Positions 53,406 through 64,000 of a stretch of DNA of 64,000 nt are shown in pieces. Position numbers and translations under genes: made by a program. The notes beneath the pieces are model-generated. The model saw only the letters and a list, made by a program, of their open reading frames with translations. It was not told the origin of the DNA and ran no database searches. Origin of the DNA: Podospora pseudocomata (taxonomy: Eukaryota > Ascomycota > Sordariomycetes > Sordariales > Podosporaceae); contig NW_026946366.1 in the NCBI RefSeq assembly GCF_035222375.1, forward strand, positions 2,790,001 to 2,854,000, in the 5' to 3' direction. Position 1 is the first letter of the stretch; each line of letters begins with the position of its first letter.

Positions 53406-56185
53406 GATAGGGCCAAGCAAAAATATGAGGAGGATGCATTTCGGACAGTTGCAGGAAATCTTATACTCTGGCAAGACGCCTAGGCAGAAGCGCTGGTGGG
53501 TTGCATGGGTTGCATGGATTGTTCCTCCGTAAACGCGAACGAACCACGCGTCACGTCATAGCTCAGCTTCCATGTTGTACAAAATAACGGGGTGCTACCT
53601 GGAAACACGGCCTTAGCAAAGTTTAGAAACTTTGAAAAATACCTAAGGTGGCCGTTAGGCAGTTATGAATGCTTTACGTAGGCCAGGATTGAAGGATCCT
53701 GTATAACCCAGATAAATCTTTCCAAAAGGGTAAGGTAGAGAAATACACTCAAGTCTTTTCAATACCTGACTCTTGTGTCAGTCTTTATTTTCTGTCGACA
53801 ACGTGACAACGCGAGAATGCGACGCGACTCATCCAAGTACGTGCTCACGTGAGAGGGGCTATTTGGACCACCTCGCCACCCAACACCCCGCCTTGGTGCG
53901 ACATCGTCCCTGCATGCCTGGTTGCTATCGTTGCACCAGCAGTTGACGGCGGTGCTGGTCTTGTATCCCAACGTTTCTTTGTGCGAGTTGGCCCAATATC
54001 AAACCGTGACTAATTAGATAGCCCAGGATGCTTTCGCTGCCTTCCACGATGTCTTTGGACACTGCTTGATAGCCACGTTGCCTCGCATCTGCTTCCTCGG
54101 CCAGTCAACCCCACCAAGCCTTGGTCCCGGACCCCTTGAATCAGATATGCAGGTCAAGACATCATCCACAAAAAAGGCAATGGCGAGATATTCCAGATCT
54201 TTGGTAGCATATACGAAGGCTTCCCCGCAACATCACCTTGTCCCCTACCACGACTAGGTGTACTGACATGAAATTGCCCCTGTCGACATAGGCGGCCAGA
54301 TATCATGCCACGTCTTCTCACAACCACTCAGCTATCCCTACCCTCGGCCCGGATTGACTGATATCGGATCACAGTGGTAGTAGGCTTATCAGATCCAAGC
54401 TCTCAACCCATGGCCCATCGTTCTATTAACGAGCCTCCCTTCCCGCGCGGATACTTGGCTTCCGTGTCACCAGCCATCGCAATTGACGCAGGCGCACTTC
54501 TGGTCCGTTAAATCTGTTCTATGACCAGACCGGTCTCCGAACCAAGGCTGAGATGCCGGCCAGAAGGGACAGCTATGACGAACAGGCTGAAAAGGAGGCT
54601 CTCCCACAACACCAGATCATCCAATCCCCAATTGCCTGGTAAGTGGCAATGCGCCACATCCGGCAATCAAACATACGAACACCCTTCCCAGAGAATTCCA
54701 GGAGACACCCAGGAGAAGGGGCGCGTAAGGCCGCGTTGAGTGCCATGCCAGGACAATAGCCTCGGAACAGTTCCAGAAATCGCCCTGGGTTCGTCTCTTT
54801 CTCGCAGTTACTTCCCTGAGATCTGCTTCCGAATAGTCTGTGCGAGTAGACATGTCCGGGATAACAATATGGAGAGTTGCGAGAAGGGTATTTGGGCTTC
54901 TGTCATGTTGAGGCGCATGCGGAGGCAGATAACCATTTGCTGCAGGAAAGATGAAGCCAACAAGGGACCACGTATCAGTGCTGCATTGGCTCCATGGCGA
55001 GCTGTTGAAATTATTGGAAGAGATGGGGGAAGGGAGTAGCAGCTCAGACAAAAAGGAGGTCCACCATCTAGCCCAAGTGCTATGCAGGGGCTCTGCTGTA
55101 GCCGTGCCTGGACGCCGTATGTATACAACCCTCGGCCCAGGATGCCCTTTGTGGCGGACGAGTGAGATTCCCATGTCCAACAGGGCAAGTGTGAACCGCA
55201 AACTGCAGGGCTAGTCACAGCACAGTGTAGATATACCGTACGGTCAGGTACCGTGACAGCAACTTTGAAAGCTCACTGGTGGGCGCGGCCAGCCGTCTAC
55301 TACCAGTGCCACCTAATGAGATCACGAGTTGCAACAGACCAATCTAGATGTACCGTCTGATGAGATTCAAGCTTGATAAACCGGTTGGTAGCAAGGAAGA
55401 AAGTGCGACAAACGGACGGCAGCAACAAGTGGCTGGCCCCTCACACGCCAGCCTAAGCAAGATACCTAGTACATAGAGAGATATAGCCACTTGTAGCAGC
55501 AATTGAAGCTCAGAAATTTGCATCCAGGTGCCCTCAGGATCTCAGACTCCAAGATCGACATCCTCTGCGCCACAGCCGACCTCTGACGGAGGTTGACGGA
55601 GGCTGAAAGATTGCTCCGGTCAGAGGAGAATTGCTGGGAACTGGAAGCTCCTGAGACTGCCAATTCAGGCGAGGTCGCTTGTGAGCAGGGGTGCCCCACA
55701 CAGACTGTCCGTCCAGAAAATTTCAATCACTCACAAACCACACAGCAGCACCCGCTCCTTCGCTCGACTTTTTTTCTGCCCCGACTCTCCTAACCTCGCT
55801 ATTCACCGGAGCAGTACTTTAGTTCCCCGTTCCCCTCCAACCGTTGGCAGCTTTCCTCCCTCTCCATCCAACAACAACAACTTTTCCCCCATCAATTGTG
55901 TTGTGCGTCTGCCATTCACACAAACTTACCAAAGGTCAGTAAATACCCCACACTGTCACAGGTACCCACCAATCGCCTCCCCCACCTTTCCCAAGTTTGA
56001 GTTTGCGCCCTCACATTCCCCAACCTGCCGACGCCAAAACAAATTTTAATTTCGACCCAAACTTCCCTGACATCGTCGTCTCGCCCATCAATTTTCGATT
56101 AGCTGACTGTTGTCGACGACCGCACAGTTTCGATATCCTCTTCACAAACCTCACAACAATCCACCAACCCCACTACACTATCACA
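53406..56185. other. Gene-poor region between SAE2 and GIS2
   Basis: About 2.8 kb. A 194-codon open frame on the - strand (54617-55201) begins with TTG and has no recognisable domain, so I do not call it. A tRNA-like stretch occurs near 55500-55590. From about 55730 to 56180 the DNA is C/T-rich with CAACAACAA and CACAA words and is probably the GIS2 promoter and 5' leader. Confidence 0.45.
53546..53551. promoter_or_regulatory. MCB-like box (ACGCGT) upstream of SAE2
   Basis: An exact ACGCGT lies 141 bases upstream of the SAE2 start codon, next to an AACGCGAAC core (53532-53540) resembling an SCB/MCB half and a TCACGTCA word. This suggests G1/S-phase expression, which would fit the restriction of resection to S/G2. 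Confidence 0.5.
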
Positions 56186-57448
56186 ATGGATTCCTACGGT
56201 TCCCAAGGACGTGCCTGCTTCACCTGTGAGTTTGCCCCCGTCCGTCCAGTCTCGACGACTTTCCTACTCTTCCCTTGCCCGATACTGTGACTTCGATGCC
56301 CTCGCTACACACACCGCATGGCTGCTTTCATCGGGTGGTCTGCACATGATATACGCCTCGAGTATACGCTTGGCTTTCTACGTCCGCATGACCCTTCATG
56401 TCATGTTCTGTTTGCAGTCGGATCGTTGGATGTCGGTCTGCGCATCAGAGTCGAACCCTTCCCTCTGCTTGGATGCCATCGCACTGGATCACTGTCTTCA
56501 TTGGAACCGACTTTCCATGTTGGGACATCCTGGTTGGACAGCTTATAGCAGTGGGAAACCCTCCTGCCTTTCTTGGCAAAGAGCACCCCGCACTACATCA
56601 CCATGACACCGCCTGACTTTTGTTGTGTGAGGGAGAGAAGATCTAACATGAGAGAAATATAGGCGGGCAGACCACTCATCAGGTATGACACCGGCGACGA
56701 GAGACTCCTTACCGGAGAGAGGTATTGTCCTGTTTGGTTTCGAGTCACTGACATGTTGCAAATAGGCCCGCGACTGCCCCAACAAGGGTGCCGCCAAGTG
56801 CTATAACTGTGGCAGTAGGTTACCCTGAAGACATACTTCGCTCGAGATGGACAGAAGACTGATCAGAGATGTTTGCGCTTTACAGTTGAGGGCCACATGA
56901 GCCGTGACTGCCCCGAGGGTCCCAAGGACACCAAGACCTGCTACCGCTGCGGCCAGGCCGGCCATATCTCTCGCGACTGCCCCACCAGTGGTGACCAGGG
57001 TCCACGCCAGGGTGGTGGTGGTGGCAGCTCTGCTGAGTGCTACAAGGTCAGCTCCTGCTATTCGGTGTACCACAGTCAGACGCCTGTACTAACTCTGTTT
57101 TCAGTGCGGCGAGGTCGGCCATATTGCCCGCAACTGCCAGAAGGGCGGCAACTCCTATGGTGGTGGCTACAACTCCGGCTATGGTGGCAACTTCAACCAG
57201 AAGACCTGCTACTCTTGCGGCGGTATGGGTCATCTGTCCCGTAAGTTCTTCCGCAACTTGTCTTGTTCATACAGACGGCTAACACACACTCTTCAGGTGA
57301 CTGCGTCAACGGCAACAAGTGCTATAACTGTGGCGTTTCCGGCCATCTCTCCCGCGAGTGCCCCAAGGAGTCTACTGGTGGCGAGAAGATCTGCTACAAG
57401 TGCCAGCAGTCTGGCCACGTCCAGTCCCAGTGCCCCAACAGCGCTTAA
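56186..57448 (+). CDS. GIS2: CCHC zinc-knuckle nucleic-acid-binding protein (Gis2/Byr3/CNBP)
   Basis: Six exons, join(56186..56225, 56663..56682, 56766..56814, 56886..57046, 57105..57240, 57297..57448), give 185 aa. The first intron is 437 nt, unusually long here; the second exon is only 20 nt. Every junction keeps a zinc knuckle in register. Seven C-x2-C-x4-H-x4-C knuckles are seen, from CFTCGQTTHQARDC through CYRCGQAGHISRDC to CYKCQQSGHVQSQC, with Gly-rich linkers (GGGGG; SYGGGYNSGYGG) and RGG-poor spacing. Human CNBP and yeast Gis2 have the same seven-knuckle design; they bind G-rich single-stranded DNA and mRNA and influence translation in the cytoplasm. The donor after the second knuckle's CG (GTAGGT) gives Ile-Glu-Gly-His, slightly unusual for the family, but no alternative keeps the frame. 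The 3' neighbour is convergent. Confidence 0.92.
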
Positions 57449-58437
57449 GTTGCGGGTGTAGCAGAGACGGAGCGATAGCATTTTTCTTCTCACCCTGTTC
57501 TTTCAGCCACTTTCAGCCTTTGCATTTTGCTATTTTCGTCAGGATGAGGGTAGAATGGAAACAAGTGGAGTTGTAGGGAGGGGGGAGGTAGCTCGGAGGT
57601 AGTTTGACGGCAGGGACCGGTGTGCGGTCGGTCCAGGTGAAGTGCTTGGTGTTCGCACATCAGCGCTTCGACGGTGCATTGCTGGTATCTCAGAGGCAAT
57701 CTGGATATCGCTCCGCTTGGCATTTCCACGACCTGATTGCACGCAATCTAGGTCGGGACAAAGATTCCCCAAATTTTCCTTTTTTTCCTTTACTTGTTTT
57801 TACTATCGCAAAAAGTTACCCATTCGCAACTTGTCATGACACGACGATCATACGGACTTTTACCAGGGCAAACACGGAAAAGTTTTGCACAACCATATTG
57901 GCGTTTGGGACAGGCAGGACTATCTCCAAATGGGATTCCGAGTCTTGCTCACGAAGGTAGCAGCAGAGAAGAGATCAACCAAGTCGCGGATCTGGGTTCT
58001 GGGTTTTTATGGCAAAAACGGTTTTATGACTACTAGATCATGGATCGGGACTGGAAAAGGATTCATGAGAAGGGTCCATAGAAATGACAACTGGTCTGGT
58101 TCACAACAGTCGTGGTTCTCGTGCCATGTGTGTGTAGTGTTGAATATTCGTTTAGAGTTGTGATATGTTCACCTGGCCTGAGGAAAGACATCACAAGCAA
58201 GTCAAGAATCAGAAAAGTCAATGGAGATCTTGAAATTCAAGCCTCTTGAGGGCCCTTCTGTATTTCGTTCTTACACCTCTAATCTGTGCTATTCCAAAAC
58301 AGATAACAAAAAATATGTTTACCTCTTCCTATCCCTCATTACATCGGCCCCATGTCCTTGACTAGGTATTCAATCCTTTTCCAACCATTTTTTTTTCTAT
58401 TTTGGTTTTCTTTTCTTGCTTTCTGTCTCGCCACAAT
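57449..58437. other. Convergent intergenic region GIS2 / ACAD
   Basis: 3' flanks of both genes; T-rich near 57777-57800 and 58387-58430. No gene is visible. Confidence 0.5.
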
Positions 58438-60072
58438 TTACAAGACAGCCTTGGGCATAAACTTCATAGCCTGCCTGACACCCAAATCACCAAGAACCTC
58501 CTCGGCACCGCCCAGGATGGAGTCAAACTTGTACGTCCTGTTGAAGTTCTCAATCACGCGGCCCATGCCGGTCTGGGTCAAACCGCGACCACCCCAGATC
58601 TGGACGGCCTCGTCGGCGATCTCGTGGGCGGCGCGGGTGCAAGACATCTTGAGGAGGGCAATGGGGCCGCCCATGTGCTTGGCTTGTTGGGAGTAGGACA
58701 TGTTGCACATTTGGTAACTAATGATGACACAAAGGTTAGTGGGATGTTGTGGACAGATAGGTAGGGAAAAGGGGGAAAGAGTCGCTTACGTGATGGTCTC
58801 CAGCCAGGACTGGTGAGACTCGCAAAGGGCAATCATCTTAGCGAGCTTCTGGCGAATGACGGGCTGGTCGATAAGCCTCTTCTTGAAGACGATTCTCTGG
58901 TGAGCCCACTTGAGGCACTCCTCCGTCACGAGACGCATGTAGCGGATGGTGGCGCAGGCCATGGTCCACCGCTCGTGGTTGAAGTTGGAGAGGATGACAT
59001 AGATGCCCTTGTTCTCCTCACCCAACAGGTTCTCGACAGGGACCTTGACGTTGTCAAAGGTGATGTAGGCGGTGCCGGCAGCGGGGGAGTACGAGGTCTT
59101 GATGGGCTTGGTCTCAACGCCCTCGCCGCGGGGGATGAGGAGCACCGACAAGCCCTTGCCGGTGTTGACACCGGTGACGAAGTAGTCAGAGAAGACACCG
59201 TTGGTGATCCACTTCTTGGTGCCGTTGACAATGTAGTGCTTGCCGTCGGGGGTCTTCTTGGCGGTGGTGCGGAGGCCGGCAACGTCGGAGCCGGCAAAGG
59301 CTTCGGTGATGGCGAGGCAGATCTTCTTCTTGCCAGAGAAGCACTCCTCCTCGACCTTGGCCTTGAGGGCGGGGTTCTTGTGGCCGTAGTTGAGAACGCA
59401 GGTGAGACCAATGACCATACCGGCCATGTTGCCGTCCTGAAAGCCGCGGCAGGCAGCGCGGACAGCCTCCTGGGAGCAGATCATATCGTGGAAGTAGTCA
59501 AACTCCTTGCCGTCGACGGCACCATCGAGGAGGTTGACACCGTGGAGGTGCTTGCCGGGACCCATTCTCATGTGGAGGACACCAGCCTTGGACATGCGGT
59601 CGATAAGCTCCTGGGAGACGATCTCGCCGGAGCGCTCCTTCTCGAGAGCCTCGGGGGTGATGTACTTGTCGGTGAAGATGCGCATGGCCTTCTGGAGCTT
59701 GCGGTGGCTGTCCTTGAAGTAGGGGGACTTGAACTGGGGGGTGAGCCAGAGGGGCTCGGCATATGGGACGGTGGAAAGATCGCCAGCTTGGGGGGTGATG
59801 ATGGACTGCTTCTCGCCCTCGATGGTGCCGATGGCAAGGTCGGAGTACTTCTGGAGAACCTCGTGTCTGTGAAGGTTGTAGAAAGCGGCAGTGGCATCGG
59901 TGCCAGCAACCTGACGGAGGACAGCCTCACCACCGGGGTGGGCATCTAGGAACTCGGAAACATCGTAGACAACGGTGTCAATGACGAACCAGACGCTATC
60001 TTCGGTGTTGTGCTTGGCGACCTCGGCGCGGGTGAAGGTCTTGGAGGGGACCTCGAGGGCGGACGAGGACAT
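58438..60072 (-). CDS. Cytochrome b5 / acyl-CoA dehydrogenase fusion
   Basis: Two exons, complement(join(58438..58717, 58790..60072)), give 520 aa. The 72-nt intron joins at a Thr codon. Residues about 8-85 are a cytochrome-b5 heme domain: HPGG with heme ligand His45 and a second ligand His68 or His70 in NLHRHEV. Residues about 125-515 are an acyl-CoA dehydrogenase: the FAD/substrate segment ITEAFAGSDVAGL, KKWITNG, and the C-terminal helix domain with QIWGGRGLTQTGMGRVIE. Such enzymes make a trans-2 double bond in an acyl-CoA; the b5 module suggests that electrons move through heme instead of, or besides, ETF. No mitochondrial leader or C-terminal peroxisomal SKL is seen. Strong C/G codon bias suggests high expression and also creates a 378-codon antisense frame. 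Upstream DNA is shared with the amine oxidase gene. Confidence 0.92.
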
Positions 60073-62018
60073 GTTGATGGTTGTTGGTTGATCTTTGAGG
60101 GGTTCGAAATACAGAAAAGGGAGGGTATCACAGAGATGGATGGTGGAACAAGAAGCGGTGCCGCTGTCGCAAAGATCAAGACACACGGGAGAAACCTAAA
60201 CAAAGAAACTGGTATCAACGAGGAAGAGAGGTTCACACAAGAAGAACAGGGAACAATGGGCTGAGGAAGGCTACCATGTGGTTTTTATTCAAATCTCGGG
60301 CCCAGCAACCTCCAGGCCATCATCACCTGGACCAGGGGGCATTCCTCCCCAATTGACCGCGGGTCACTGGACTTGATTCGGCAGGTTGTTGCCCGTGTTG
60401 TTGGACGACCTCGGCTTTGGAAGCTGGGCTGGGCCGGGGCCCTGGAATGTGGGGAATGCTCCAAAATCAGCATTGCATTGCCTGTGATTGGCTGCGTCTC
60501 CAAGCCCGTGCCAAGACTCTTCCAGGTCATCTTGAACTTGCGCTGTGCGGAGCATGTGATGCTGCGTCGATGCTGCGGCACTCGGCCTGCGGATTGGAAC
60601 TTCCGAGACGGCGCCATGACTCGGTTTCTTCAAAGACCATTGCCAGCTCAGAATCGGCGAGGATTCTGCATTTTCAGGGGAATTCTGCCGAAATACTTCA
60701 CGGAACCTTGTCAGACACGCTGTTTGGTGTCTTTTTTCCCCGCGGGGAACCCTCGCAAGGGGGCTCAAGCCAGCCGTCGGCAAGTGTCGTCATCGACGAC
60801 CGGCAGCGTGGGGTTGCGACAGGGATTAATCACAAATCAGCCAGTGGTTACACGCCTGTTTGGGTTCGCGGACGACCTCTTTCGAGCTGTTGAAGAGCCT
60901 CAATTGTTTCTCAACCCATATCCCGTTGGTCTTCCTCAAATGTCAAGGTTTCAGCCTGGAAGCGGTGTTTCCTCGAGTCCGTTTCTGTTGTTGCATTTGC
61001 TCCACGCAACCCCGCATTGACCTTGCCTTATGCCCCCACCATCGAACAGCTTGTTGCGGGTGCCTCGGGCGATATTGAACGACAGGTCCAAATCGAGTGT
61101 TTCGATAAAGACCACAGCTGTGTTTTATCTCTTGTACCTTGTTTTTCTTTTCTAGGGAGATACACGCCAACACTCATCATCGGAGGTGGATATCTCATGT
61201 TTCTGGCTTACGGCGGCCCTTATCTCTTCCACCTTCATAGGCTTACAAAGTTGCTCGTATTGTAGGTGTTTCTCCATGGCTTGGTGTCATACGTGGTGTC
61301 TGTGGCACACACGGTGAGTGGGACCTCGTGGTTAAGCTCTCCGACCGCATCAGCTGCATGCTCAAGTATCAGTGAACTATTGGCTACTTCAGCTTCCAAG
61401 AGACTGCTCTAGACCCAGTGGTCTGGATGTTCCTTTCACCGGTGCTACAGTTGTGTGGGACAGCAGTTCACCGGCAGCTTCTTCTTTTGGCTTTCCGAGA
61501 GAAGATACTGCACTTTCTAGCTTACCTGTCCACCACTGACGAGGGTTCGTTGCCGAACTCCTCATAACCCGCTGGTGTGCTCCGGCATAATTCGAGGCTC
61601 TTATCGGCCTTTCCATATGACAAGGGAGGACCGATACCACCATCAAAGCCGTCCTTCCAATACTGCAAGGCAGCTTACCTTCCTGACCGACTATGCCTAT
61701 CTCACCATCTGCTTGCACCTTTGCAGCTTTGGTCTAGCAATTTATGAGGCTCAGCATGGCAGGTGCAACTCTTGTTGGCCCAGAAGGCGATTACTCCCAG
61801 CTTTTCTTCGCTGAAATGCCCCCCTCGTGATGTTCATCTCATGAGTATATCTACCCGTCTCCTCGTAGACCATGAGGTGCGGGCTTTTGCTCGACATTAT
61901 TTTTTGTTACCGCCATCATTGTTGCATTCATTCCTACAGACCATCGAGCTTCTAGTAGTTTTACAATACTTCTTGCAGTGTTATTACACTTTCGAGGGTT
62001 CCAAAAAAGCTCACCAAG
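60073..62018. other. Divergent intergenic region ACAD / amine oxidase
   Basis: About 1.9 kb holding both promoters. A 14-bp palindrome TTCCCCGCGGGGAA lies at 60736-60749 and an ATTGG (reverse CCAAT) near 60487. No protein gene is supported. Confidence 0.5.
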
Positions 62019-63822
62019 ATGGATGCTTACTCGATGTCAATTAGTAGCGCTTCTCGGAGAGTCACCTCGAAGCTGTATCAAGATCTGAAGACAGCCAGGC
62101 TTTACACTTTTGACAGATCACATAAGGAACTGGGCATCATGGATAGAGTCTTACAGGTACCTGTGGTTCATAGTAGAAGCTGGTGTTAATGCCGCTAACT
62201 CACTTGGTAGTTCGAATCTTTGGATCCGAATAGAAAACCACACATTGGGATCGTCGGTGCTGGTTTTGCAGGTCTTCGATGTGCAGATATCCTCATTCGA
62301 TATGGCTTCCGAGTGACGATCCTTGAAGCCCGTAATCGCCTCGGCGGCAGGATACATCAAGAAAGGCTCCCTAGCGGCAATCTGATAGACATGGGCGCCA
62401 ACTGGATCCATGGCACTGATGATAACCCGATCCTGGATCTGGCAAAGGAGACCAAGACACACACTGGGGTCTTTGACAGCGAATCGTATGTTTTTGACGA
62501 AGACGGCACACTTCTATCTGCACAGGAGGGAGAGAAATTCTCAACGGTCATGTGGAATATCATTGAAGAGGCTTTTGAGTACTCTGAGAAGCACGGGACT
62601 CAAATAGACGCGGACAAGACGCTGTTAGACTTCTTCAAGGAGCAAATTCTCAAGCAAATACCCGATACACTAGAGGGATATGAACGCCAGAGGAAATTTG
62701 TCCTGCAGATGGCCGATCTTTGGGGGGCTTTTGTTGGCAGTCCAGTTGAGACACAGAGTCTCAAGTTCTTCTGGTTAGAAGAGTGTATTGACGGTGGTAA
62801 GACATCTTCAAGAGCTAGCTCGTATCACGCCGACACTGACATTACAACAGAAAATTTGTTTTGCGCTGGGACCTACCACAAAATCCTGGAGAGGGTAGCG
62901 AAGCCAGCTGTTGATGGCGCTGATATTCGATATGGAACGCGGGTATCGGAGATATACGGAAAATCTACATCACCCAATGGAACTCCCAGGGCGAGGACTG
63001 CCGATGGCCAGATACTCGAGTTTGACGAGCTGGTTGTCACCACACCGCTTGGATGGCTCAAACAGAACACTCAAGCATTCCACCCTCCTCTTCCAGATCG
63101 ACTATCCAAAGCCATCCAGAATATTGGATACGGGTGCCTAGAGAAGGTCAGTGTCTATCACGACTTTGTCTGCACACATATGACTAACACCTCATGTGTC
63201 ACAGGTGTACATCTCCTTCCCAACTGCCTTCTGGCTTATACCTGATGCAAATGGACGGAAAGTCCAAGGATTTTGCCAATGGCTTTCGCCAAACTATTCC
63301 AAAGACACCAATCCCGCCGGTTGGACCAACGAGATCGTCGAGCTCGCCTCCATGGGGCCTTCTTCTCATCCGACGTTGCTATTCTACACATACGGCGATG
63401 AATCACGACATATCACATCCACCTTGCGCTCTCTGCCCTCGCAGAAAGAGAAACTCGACTTTTTGTTCAACTTCTTCAAGCCATACTACTCACGGCTGCC
63501 GTCATACGATGAGAACAACCCCGACTGCCACCCTGTAGTTGCGGTAGCCACTGACTGGCTTGGTGATGATTTGGCGGGGAATGGCAGCTATGCCAACTTC
63601 CAGAAGGGGCTCAAGGAGGGCGACAAAGACATCGAGATCATGCGGCAGGGAATATTGGGTGAGGGGATCTGGCTGGCAGGGGAGCACACCGCGCCGTTTG
63701 TTGCTCTGGGGACTGTGACAGGGGCTTACTGGAGCGGGGAGGGGGTTGCAAAGGAGGTGGCGGGGAGTTATGGGAAGAGGATGGCGGAGAAGCTTGGAAA
63801 GGAGGCTGCCATCACCAACTGA
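62019..63822 (+). CDS. Flavin-containing amine oxidase (polyamine-oxidase-like)
   Basis: Three exons, join(62019..62156, 62211..63146, 63205..63822), give 563 aa. The start codon at 62019 (MDAYSMSISS) lies in an upstream exon joined through a 54-nt intron (GTACCT, CTAAC, GGTAG); the frame containing the FAD motif has no ATG of its own near its start. The second intron is 58 nt. The ADP-binding fold is HIGIVGAGFAGLRCADIL (from residue 57) followed by LEARNRLGGR; the second FAD-contact motif near the C-terminus is IWLAGEHTAPFVALGTVTGAYWSG. Between them lies a variable substrate domain. The family oxidises amines with FAD and releases hydrogen peroxide; polyamines are the likeliest substrate, but LSD1-type or other amines cannot be excluded. 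No signal peptide or peroxisomal tail is seen. The first 46 residues are Ser/Arg-rich and may be a targeting or regulatory extension. Confidence 0.88.
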
Positions 63823-64000
63823 AGCGTAGTTCATCATGATATCTGTGTCAAAACGGTGGCGGGGAGAGCGAGGTCCAGGCTAATAAGGTAACGGTTGGTT
63901 ACATTCCTGAGCGTCCACAGATTTATTGTTTCGGATAAAGGTAGAGCAGTTACCTATTGTAGCTTAGCAACGGCAAGTCACAGCGTTTTGTTTGCTGTCT

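Noticed and set aside
54617-55201. 194-codon open frame on the - strand
   Set aside because: It starts with TTG, shows no domain or conserved motif, and has no clear splice signals.
58813-59949. 378-codon open frame antisense to the ACAD gene
   Set aside because: It mirrors the strongly C/G-biased codons of the real gene, has Val/Leu/Gly/Asp-rich composition without domains, and lies fully inside a secure coding region.
1-64000. CRISPR array, operon, phage or secondary-metabolite cluster
   Set aside because: The DNA is eukaryotic with introns in every modelled gene; no regular spacer repeats and no backbone synthase genes (PKS, NRPS, terpene) are present.

Overview
The window is nuclear DNA of a filamentous ascomycete, most likely a sordariomycete (Sordariales-like). 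The reasons are single-gene transcription units on both strands, introns mostly 51-64 nt with GTANGT donors, CTAAC-type branch sites and YAG acceptors, and proteins that read as ordinary fungal housekeeping families. The genus call is an inference from memory of these families. There are no operons, no CRISPR array, no rRNA and no intact tRNA.

I model 17 spliced protein genes plus one broken gene-like stretch. In order they are: a GT8 glycosyltransferase (+), a small secreted Cys-rich protein (+), a 4.2-kb gene-free stretch, WEE1 kinase (+), a degenerate acidic ORF (+), MRC1 replication-checkpoint mediator (-), a retrotransposon-like LTR pair, SAGA subunit HFI1/ADA1 (-), gamma-tubulin complex component GCP3 (+), a large LRR protein (-), ribosomal protein RPL5 (-), a HAD-like hydrolase (+), a tRNA-derived element (-), MCM2 (-), a UBR7/Mlo2-type UBR-box protein (+), dihydroorotase URA4 (-), an MFS transporter (+), ubiquitin protease UBP3 (-), SAE2/Ctp1 DNA-end resection factor (-), zinc-knuckle protein GIS2/Byr3 (+), a cytochrome-b5/acyl-CoA-dehydrogenase fusion (-) and a flavin amine oxidase (+).

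Five gene pairs are divergent: HFI1/GCP3, RPL5/HAD, MCM2/UBR7, URA4/MFS and ACAD/amine oxidase. The first four have 0.4-0.6 kb between their start codons. Genes of the cell cycle and genome maintenance are frequent (WEE1, MRC1, GCP3, MCM2, SAE2). Three of their upstream regions (WEE1, MRC1, SAE2) carry an exact ACGCGT (MluI cell-cycle box), and the MCM2 upstream region carries three CGCGT cores.

Start codons and splice sites were worked out by hand and checked for reading-frame continuity. Several starts differ from the longest open frame. WEE1, MRC1, HFI1, UBP3 and the amine oxidase have long frames that begin at GTG/TTG, not ATG. The LRR gene has a 55-nt upstream first exon, and RPL5 and MCM2 have coding first exons of 3 and 5 nt. 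I found no convincing undescribed system. The strangest items are the tandem diverged LTR-like copies at 19.0-19.6 kb, the open frame that continues for 103 codons past the GCP3 stop, the tRNA-derived Pol III-like unit near 35.1 kb, telomere-repeat-like motifs in three upstream regions, and a C-rich to G-rich strand-skew switch inside several genes.
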